In this document: positions 34,457 to 38,853 of the stretch, piece by piece
Position numbering within the stretch: the first letter of the stretch is position 1
Layout: each line of letters starts with the position of its first letter
Notes under the pieces: generated by a model
Databases searched by the model: none
Seen by the model: the letters and a program-made list of their open reading frames with translations, nothing else
What the model was told of the DNA's origin: nothing
Translations under genes and position numbers: made by a program
Assembly: GCA_947468085.1 (NCBI GenBank)
Contig: CANIKY010000019.1
Location: 1 to 38,853 of the forward strand
DNA length: 38,853 nt
Origin: Paracoccaceae bacterium
GTDB taxonomy: Bacteria > Pseudomonadota > Alphaproteobacteria > Rhodobacterales > Rhodobacteraceae
Direction of reading: 5' to 3'

Positions 34457-34672
34457 CGGTCGTCCTTTCGGTCAAGGGCAGCCCTCAGCGGCCACCTTGA
34501 AATTTGGCGCACCCTAGCCCTACGGGGCCATAGGCGCAAGGCAGTCAGCATCCAACCTTGACCAGATGAGGCTTGCACGATCGGGTTTCAAGGTCAGGGG
34601 TGTTTGAATTGCGCTTCACCCGCACGCGTTGATCGGGCATATGGAGGCATCGATCCTCAAATAGGTTCCGCC

Positions 34673-35965
34673 ATGCACGACATTCGCACCATTCGTGAAA
34701 ACCCCGCAGCCTTTGACGCATCGCTTGCCCGGCGTGGCCTACAGGGCCTATCTGCTCAAGTGCTGGTATTAGACGAAGACCGCCGCGGTAAAATCCTTGC
34801 GGCCGAAACTGCGACAGCAGAGCAAAACCGCGCCTCAAAAGAAGCGGGGGCGGCAAAAGGTCGCGGCGATGAGATCGAATTTGAACGCCTGCGCGCGGAG
34901 GTTGCGGTTAAAAAAGCAGCTATCCAGCGCCTGACAGAAGAGGCCGCCGCCCAAGACCAAGCCTTGCGCGACCTGCTGATGGGCATTCCCAACCTGCCAC
35001 TAGATGCGGTGCCCGACGGCAAGGATGAAACCCAAAACGTCGAAATTCACCGCTGGGGTACGCCACGCGACTTTGACTTTACCCCCAAAGAACATTTCGA
35101 CATCGCTGGCGTCATTCCAGGAATGGATTTCGCCACCGCCGCAAAACTGTCCGGCAGCCGGTTTGTGGTTCTGAAAGGCGCTGTCACCCGCGTACACCGC
35201 GCCTTAGCCCAACTGATGCTGGACACCCATGTCGAAGACCACGCCCTAACCGAAACTTGGACGCCCGTGCTCGTCAAGGACGAAGCCATGTACGGCACCA
35301 ACCAATTGCCCAAATTCGCCGAAGACAGCTATCAAACCACCAACGGCTGGTGGCTGATCCCCACCGCTGAAGTAACACTGACCAATTCCGTCGCGGGTGA
35401 GATTCTAGACGAAGTTCTACTGCCCATCCGCATGGCAGGCCACAGCCAATGTTTCAGGTCCGAAGCGGGGTCTTCGGGCAAAGATACCACGGGCATGCTG
35501 CGCCAGCACCAGTTCGAAAAGGTCGAAATGGTGACGATCTGCACGCCACAAACAGCGCTGGCCGAACATGACCGCATGACCAAATGCGCCGAGGCGATTT
35601 TGGAAAAGCTGGGCCTGCCCTACCGAACCATCGTGCTTTGCACCGGCGACATGGGCTTTGGCGCGCAAAAAACCCATGATCTAGAGGTTTGGCTGCCCGG
35701 CCAGCAAAAGTACCGCGAGATCTCTTCTGTTTCGACCTGCGGGTCCTTCCAAGCCCGCCGCATGAACGCCCGCTTCCGCCCAAATGGCGGCGGCAAGCCG
35801 GATTATGTGGCGACGCTGAACGGTTCTGGCCTTGCGGTGGGCCGCTGCCTGATCGCTGTGTTGGAAAACGGCCAGGAGGCAGATGGCTCTGTGACCCTGC
35901 CTGCGGCCTTGCATCCCTACCTTCACGGCAAGACCAAGATCACGGCCGAGGGCACCTTGTCCTGA
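34673..35965 (+). CDS. serS: Seryl-tRNA synthetase
   Basis: Charges tRNA-Ser with serine. The 430-residue protein has the N-terminal coiled-coil arm (residues about 30-105) that binds the long variable arm of tRNA-Ser. The class II motifs follow: motif 2 with [20 protein letters not shown] and RQHQF, motif 3 with [17 protein letters not shown]. The open frame extends upstream to 34604, but the ATG at 34673 gives the usual start [18 protein letters not shown] lies upstream. It is followed by a 286-base AT-richer non-coding stretch at the start of a probable acquired islet. Confidence 0.97.
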   Translation: MHDIRTIRENPAAFDASLARRGLQGLSAQVLVLDEDRRGKILAAETATAEQNRASKEAGAAKGRGDEIEFERLRAEVAVKKAAIQRLTEEAAAQDQALRDLLMGIPNLPLDAVPDGKDETQNVEIHRWGTPRDFDFTPKEHFDIAGVIPGMDFATAAKLSGSRFVVLKGAVTRVHRALAQLMLDTHVEDHALTETWTPVLVKDEAMYGTNQLPKFAEDSYQTTNGWWLIPTAEVTLTNSVAGEILDEVLLPIRMAGHSQCFRSEAGSSGKDTTGMLRQHQFEKVEMVTICTPQTALAEHDRMTKCAEAILEKLGLPYRTIVLCTGDMGFGAQKTHDLEVWLPGQQKYREISSVSTCGSFQARRMNARFRPNGGGKPDYVATLNGSGLAVGRCLIAVLENGQEADGSVTLPAALHPYLHGKTKITAEGTLS

Positions 35966-36251
35966 CGCAGACAGGGGGGGGGTGACTTTTAATTTGTCCG
36001 ACCAAAACTATGTTGTTAAAGAAAATAAAGGAATTCGTGTGTTGACAGTATTGCAGCATGAATACCAAAGTGTCAGTGCACCGCTTAATATTCTTTCCAG
36101 CATCAGCCGAAACTGCGAAGGGTCGTGAGGGTGGCCAGAAAGATCGTGCAGAGAAGGAAAGCGTTTTGGGCTTGCAAAATGGCCAAAAATTGTTTAGCAG
36201 CGTTTATATAATTTATAGTTTAATCGTCGTATTTCAGTAGGAATTTGGATT

Positions 36252-37052
36252 TTGACAAACCGTTTCCCTGTTTTCATCGTCGGCTCTCCTCGCTCGGGCA
36301 CAAGTGCCATGGTGTCGGCACTCTTGGGTGTCGGATACAACGGGTTCCTTGAAGGCAATTTTCTGTCCTTGATTTCCGCAGTCAATGAGGCCGTTGACCG
36401 CCACTTCGCAATTTTTTCTAATGGTAATCCCTATACTATGGTCAATTTAATCGACCCAGCTGCGGTGAAATCATCTATAGCCGCTGTCTTGGCATCCCGC
36501 GCAGCCGAACTTAATCCGACTGCCCCTTGGCTAGACAAGTCGGGCAATCCCCAGATGATTGAGGCTATACCTTATCTTTTGGAAACCTGGCCGGAGGCGA
36601 TGTTTATATTCTCAAAGCGGCGTGGGATCGAAAATATCGTCTCACGTCTAAAGAAATTCCCAGCGCATAATTTCGAATACCATTGCAAAGATTGGGCGCG
36701 CGTTATGAGAACGTGGCGTGAAGCTCGCACAAAGTTAGACCCTCTGAGCTTTTTAGAGATGGATCAGCAAACGCTGATCACCGCACCCACAACGGCATCC
36801 ATTAAACTGGCTAACTTTTTGAACCTGTCAGACACCCAGAGGGACGCTTTGGGCAGCATCTTTGCCAAGAAACGTCCGCAACAAACCTCAGACGGGTCAG
36901 CCAGCCGTGTCTATGCCTTAGATACTTTGTGGACTGAACCTCACCGTGCTATTTTTCAAAACATCTGTGGTCCAGAAATGGAGGCCTTCGGCTATTCTAA
37001 CGATGAATCCTACAGGAATGAGGTCGAGCAGATTGCGCCCGAAACACCATAA
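36252..37052 (+). CDS. Sulfotransferase-family protein
   Basis: The 266-residue product starts VFIVGSPRSGTSAMVSALL, the 5'-phosphosulfate-binding loop of PAPS-dependent sulfotransferases, with a later FIFSKRRGIENIVSR (118-132) in the place of the 3'-phosphate-binding motif. The acceptor is unknown; bacterial members often modify lipopolysaccharide, polysaccharide or small molecules. The start is a TTG at 36252 with AGGA nine bases upstream. Base composition and codon use are clearly AT-richer than in serS and the other neighbours, and mobile-element remnants follow, which points to horizontal transfer. No other carbohydrate or PAPS-synthesis genes are near. Confidence 0.8.
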   Translation: MTNRFPVFIVGSPRSGTSAMVSALLGVGYNGFLEGNFLSLISAVNEAVDRHFAIFSNGNPYTMVNLIDPAAVKSSIAAVLASRAAELNPTAPWLDKSGNPQMIEAIPYLLETWPEAMFIFSKRRGIENIVSRLKKFPAHNFEYHCKDWARVMRTWREARTKLDPLSFLEMDQQTLITAPTTASIKLANFLNLSDTQRDALGSIFAKKRPQQTSDGSASRVYALDTLWTEPHRAIFQNICGPEMEAFGYSNDESYRNEVEQIAPETP

Positions 37053-37083
37053 GCACTTTGGGGCAGTTTGCCGGCTTAGTGAG

Positions 37084-37506
37084 TTACCGTTGAGGGATTC
37101 TTGCCGATTTCGTTGCGGCAGGCATCAAAGCATTATCCTTAACGCGATTCCCTTGGTGCCCAGCGACTGTGGGCCATGACGAAGTGATAGATGTCAACGG
37201 CAAAGCAAAAGTGGGCCAAAGGGCGGCGCAAAATGTTGCCACTTTGGGGTTGGCGAGATTGCCGCGTGAGCGAGCGCTAGCATCCGGACGACCGCGCTTA
37301 TCACGGAGCTGGCGGTATCCATAGACCTCACCACTTTCCTCCCAAGCTTTCTTGATAAGCTTGGTCTGCCGCTGATCCTCCAGCGCCCGTTGGGAAAGGG
37401 GTTCGCGCAGCCATGCATAAAAGCCACTCGGATGAACCAGCAGCATCCGACACATGGCCCTGACTGCAAAGATCAGCCGGTTCTCAGCAATGAAGGCATA
37501 CCTCAC
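37084..37506 (-). pseudogene. IS3-family transposase OrfB, degenerate N-terminal fragment
   Basis: The frame begins with a GTG at 37506 overlapping the TGA of the last OrfA-like codons (GTGA). It has the IS3 OrfB helix-turn-helix region for about 69 codons: RYAFIAENRLIFAVRAMCRM, VHPSGFYAWL, and EESGEVYGYRQL. After about 37300 the match is lost and the DDE catalytic domain, which should extend the protein to some 270-290 residues, is missing. The remainder reads as unrelated sequence to the stop at 37084. The element is therefore inactive. The IS3 end on this side is not visible. Confidence 0.75.
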
Positions 37507-37535
37507 CGGGATCCCCTGACGAAGTATGCGGTCGC

Positions 37536-37542
37536 CTTTTTT
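37536..37542 (-). other. IS3-type frameshift heptamer A-AAA-AAG
   Basis: On the minus strand AAAAAAG lies within the sequence coding ILKKA at the end of OrfA, the classical programmed -1 frameshift site for OrfAB fusion in IS3 elements. In this copy the upstream OrfA frame is already broken, so it can no longer serve that purpose. Confidence 0.6.
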
Positions 37543-37562
37543 AAGATGTCCCCATTCGCTGG

Positions 37563-37587
37563 GAAAACAGTCTTCCAGACTGTTTTC
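37563..37587. repeat. Perfect 11-bp inverted repeat inside the IS3 remnant
   Basis: GAAAACAGTCT (37563-37573), a TCC centre and AGACTGTTTTC (37577-37587) form a perfect hairpin. It lies where the OrfA coding sequence should continue between LKR and DILKKA, and breaks the frame there. It is unlike the TTTTC-GCA-GAAAA family. Confidence 0.85.
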
Positions 37588-37596
37588 TGATCGAGC

Positions 37597-37815
37597 TCAA
37601 ATCCGTGACCCGCGCTTAAGGCGACGAATCTCGTCGGCCTGAGCATCGACTTCTTGGATCACCTTCGCTGGCCGCGAAAACTGCTTTTGCCAGGTGTAGA
37701 TCGACTTGGTGCTGACGCCCAACCGCTCGGCCACTTCGCTCACTGGATAACCCCGATCAACAACTTGCGCGACCGCATCGCGGTTGAACTCGTCTGTGAA
37801 TTTAGCTCCGGACAT
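37597..37815 (-). pseudogene. IS3-family OrfA, frameshifted
   Basis: The 72-residue product has the OrfA helix-turn-helix ([20 protein letters not shown], then [19 protein letters not shown]) and the start of the leucine zipper (ADEIRRLKR), then shifts to GSRI and stops. Complete OrfA proteins of this group run on with an ERDILKKA-type end. That end survives in another frame at 37550-37503 (DILKKATAYF), so the gene was interrupted by a small insertion/deletion around 37551-37610. The ATG at 37815 follows GGAGGACGAG, an intact ribosome binding site. Together with the OrfB remnant it marks one decayed IS3 copy whose left end is near 37858. Confidence 0.8.
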
Positions 37816-37857
37816 CTCGTCCTCCTTGCTTCCAAAGTTACCAAGCAAGGCGTCTAC

Positions 37858-37858
37858 A
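37858..37858. other. Probable left end of the IS3 remnant
   Basis: Read on the minus strand the element appears to start TGTAGACGCCTTGC at 37858, just before the OrfA leader. Beyond it (37870 on) the sequence changes to an IS21 istB reading frame on the opposite strand. The exact base is an estimate and no target duplication could be confirmed. Confidence 0.4.
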
Positions 37859-37869
37859 AATCTAGGGGC

Positions 37870-38064
37870 TATTCACTCAGCTTCCGCGAATGGCCTACCG
37901 TTTTCGGTGATGCCAAAATGACTACAGCCTTGCTCGACCGCCTCACCCACCGCTGCCACATCCTTGAAACTGGAAACGAGAGCTTCCGCTTCAAAGCAAG
38001 TTCAGCTGCTGCATCCACCGCCAAGAAAAAGAAGGAGACAACACACAGCTTGACCCCGCCCTGA
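37870..38064 (+). pseudogene. IS21-family IstB, C-terminal remnant
   Basis: The segment [20 protein letters not shown] with [20 protein letters not shown] is the end of the IstB helper ATPase of IS21-family elements. A lysine-rich tail and a stop codon follow at 38064. Everything upstream of about 37870 is missing: the Walker motifs and IstA are absent, and the IS3 remnant sits where they should be. The frame is on the plus strand, opposite to the IS3 genes. The IS21-type end is at about 38136. Confidence 0.8.
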
Positions 38065-38086
38065 ACCGAAATCTTTAATCGGAGGT

Positions 38087-38136
38087 GGCTCACTTCTGGG
38101 TGAAAAACTCGGCTCACTTCTGGTTGAAAATTAACA
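38087..38136. mobile_element. Right end of an IS21-family element with two subterminal repeats
   Basis: GGCTCACTTCTGG occurs at 38087-38099 and again at 38111-38123, each followed by a GTGAAAA or TTGAAAA tail. The spacing of 24 bases and placement after istB match the multiple terminal repeats of IS21 elements. The sequence ends TTAACA at 38131-38136, so the element end reads TGTTAA on the other strand, consistent with the TG...CA termini of this family. Confidence 0.7.
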
Positions 38137-38142
38137 TGCAGC

Positions 38143-38157
38143 CCCTTACTTTAAGGG
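38143..38157. promoter_or_regulatory. Dyad upstream of the MerR gene (possible MerR operator)
   Basis: CCCTTA-CTT-TAAGGG is a perfect 6-bp inverted repeat with a 3-base centre, 101 bases before the merR-type start and 6 bases past the IS21 end. MerR proteins bind dyads of about this size between promoter boxes with long spacing. Clear -35 and -10 boxes could not be assigned, so the role is uncertain. Confidence 0.35.
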
Positions 38158-38258
38158 TGGAGTACCACATGTGACGATTAACGGCTTTCAATTTCTAACA
38201 TATTCAGGCTAAGGTTGGTGTCTAAGTCGGTCAACCGATGCTGATGCGGGAGCTTTGG

Positions 38259-38654
38259 ATGTTAATTGGTGAACTGGTGAAAATAACCGGATTGTCCAAG
38301 GACGGCTTGCGTTACTATGAAGACCTTGGGCTGATCCACTCCAAGCCGCGCAAAGCTGGAAGCCGCATTTACCGCGAATATGACGACACAACACTTGACC
38401 GGCTAAGCCTGATCGCCTTGGGCAAGCGGATGCATTTTTCGTTGCGCGAAATCGCGGGGGCCTTGGACCGGGTCATCAACAATCAAACCACCAGTGAAGA
38501 GCGTCGCGCCTTTATGGTGGCCCAGATCGCACAGGTCGATGCCAAAATAGCCGATCTAGAAGATGTGAAAAAGCAGCTTTTGGTCTTTGCCATGCGGCCC
38601 GAAAAAGTGGCTGTCGATGCCCATCTAAAAAAGATCGGGCTTCTTTACGAATAA
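38259..38654 (+). CDS. MerR-family transcriptional regulator
   Basis: The 131-residue protein has the MerR winged helix: MLIGELVKITGLSKDGLRYY, then EDLGLI and SRIYREYDDTTLDRL, followed by LGKRMHFSLREI and a C-terminal dimerisation coiled coil (VAQIAQVDAKIADLEDVKKQ, then LLVFAM). No cysteine cluster is present at the end, so it does not look like a metal sensor; the effector is unknown. The ATG at 38259 has GGGAG six bases upstream, better than the ATG at 38238. It lies 79 bases before a RidA-family gene in the same direction and may regulate it. Confidence 0.87.
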   Translation: MLIGELVKITGLSKDGLRYYEDLGLIHSKPRKAGSRIYREYDDTTLDRLSLIALGKRMHFSLREIAGALDRVINNQTTSEERRAFMVAQIAQVDAKIADLEDVKKQLLVFAMRPEKVAVDAHLKKIGLLYE

Positions 38655-38732
38655 GCTTGGGCTTTCGGCCTACAGAGCGGCTTTTCAAACACCGCCCAGC
38701 AGGATAGCAAAGCCCATCAAAGGGAGATGAGC

Positions 38733-38853
38733 ATGAACAAAGATATCAAACGCATCGGCACTGGTGCGCGCATGTCAGAGGCGGTTTGCTATAACGGCAT
38801 CGTCTGGGTGGCAGGGCAAGTTGGCACGCCGGGCGAATCGGTGGCAGAGCAGA
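38733..38853 (+). CDS. RidA-family protein, N-terminal part (cut by window end)
   Basis: The first 40 codons read MNKDIKRIGTGARMSEAVCY then NGIVWVAGQVGTPGESVAEQ, the beginning of the YjgF/YER057c/UK114 (RidA) fold with the VAGQVG strand. RidA proteins hydrolyse reactive imine/enamine intermediates released by PLP enzymes, though many family members lack this activity and have other roles. AGGGAGATGAGC precedes the ATG at 38733. The gene runs off the window, so the catalytic arginine cannot be checked. Confidence 0.85.
   Translation, partial: MNKDIKRIGTGARMSEAVCYNGIVWVAGQVGTPGESVAEQ

Noticed and set aside
36058-36240. 60-residue open frame upstream of the sulfotransferase
   Set aside because: No ribosome binding site and a low-complexity, unpatterned product; more likely chance in AT-richer DNA. 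TTGACA at 36042-36047 nearby has no acceptable -10 partner at normal spacing.
37654-37869. Full open frame 37654-38064 as one intact plus-strand gene
   Set aside because: Only the part from 37870 is IstB-like; the upstream part is antisense to IS3 OrfA and crosses the element junction.
1-38853. CRISPR arrays, prophage or defence genes
   Set aside because: No regularly spaced repeats with unique spacers, no phage structural or integrase genes, and no nuclease/helicase defence cassettes were seen; the palindromes are too short and irregularly spaced.

Overview
The window looks like a chromosomal segment of an alphaproteobacterium of the Rhodobacteraceae (Roseobacter group). This rests on gene content and order (purL-bolA-grxD; zapA with a coiled-coil partner next to transketolase and gap; yajC-secD-secF followed by an Mth938-domain gene; class II DAHP synthase; a GlxA/ArgR-type regulator), on GC-rich codon use, and on frequent 4-bp ATGA gene overlaps. 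No database search was possible, so family names come from recognisable motifs.

Layout. 1-258 is the 3' end of a LysR-type regulator gene. 259-779 is a gene-free stretch with a strong intrinsic terminator and a possible small RNA. 780-4137 carries purL, an acetyltransferase, bolA and monothiol glutaredoxin. 4294-5071 (minus) is zapA plus a ZauP-like coiled-coil gene, divergent from transketolase (5242-7257). Then come a DUF808 membrane protein (minus), gap (plus), and a minus-strand operon yicC-gmk-gamma carbonic anhydrase. A PAS-domain protein converges with class II DAHP synthase, which is followed by a GlxA-family AraC regulator, a DUF805 membrane protein and a secreted DUF4189 protein.

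16294-24812 is the main metabolic block: a complete LIV-type (HAAT) ABC transporter (binding protein, two ATPases, two permeases), then an 806-residue FAD oxidase/GcvT fusion of the dimethylglycine/sarcosine dehydrogenase type and a MobA/MocA-like nucleotidyltransferase. The order suggests uptake and oxidative demethylation of an N-methylated amino acid or related compound; the substrate is inferred only. A tRNA-Leu(CAA), a YqaA-family membrane protein overlapping dsbB, dgt, an A-type Fe-S carrier, an unrecognised 234-residue protein, xth and an FAD amine oxidase follow. The Sec accessory operon yajC-secD-secF-Mth938 runs on the minus strand and serS on the plus strand.

35966-38136 is a short acquired-looking islet: an AT-richer sulfotransferase gene with a TTG start, a decayed IS3-family element, and the last part of an IS21-family element (istB remnant and right end). 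After it comes a MerR regulator and the start of a RidA-family gene cut by the window edge.

The most unusual feature is a family of short palindromes with core TTTTC-GCA-GAAAA, seven copies in three intergenic places, including a four-copy array inside the transporter operon between its two ATPase genes. I see no CRISPR array, defence system or prophage.
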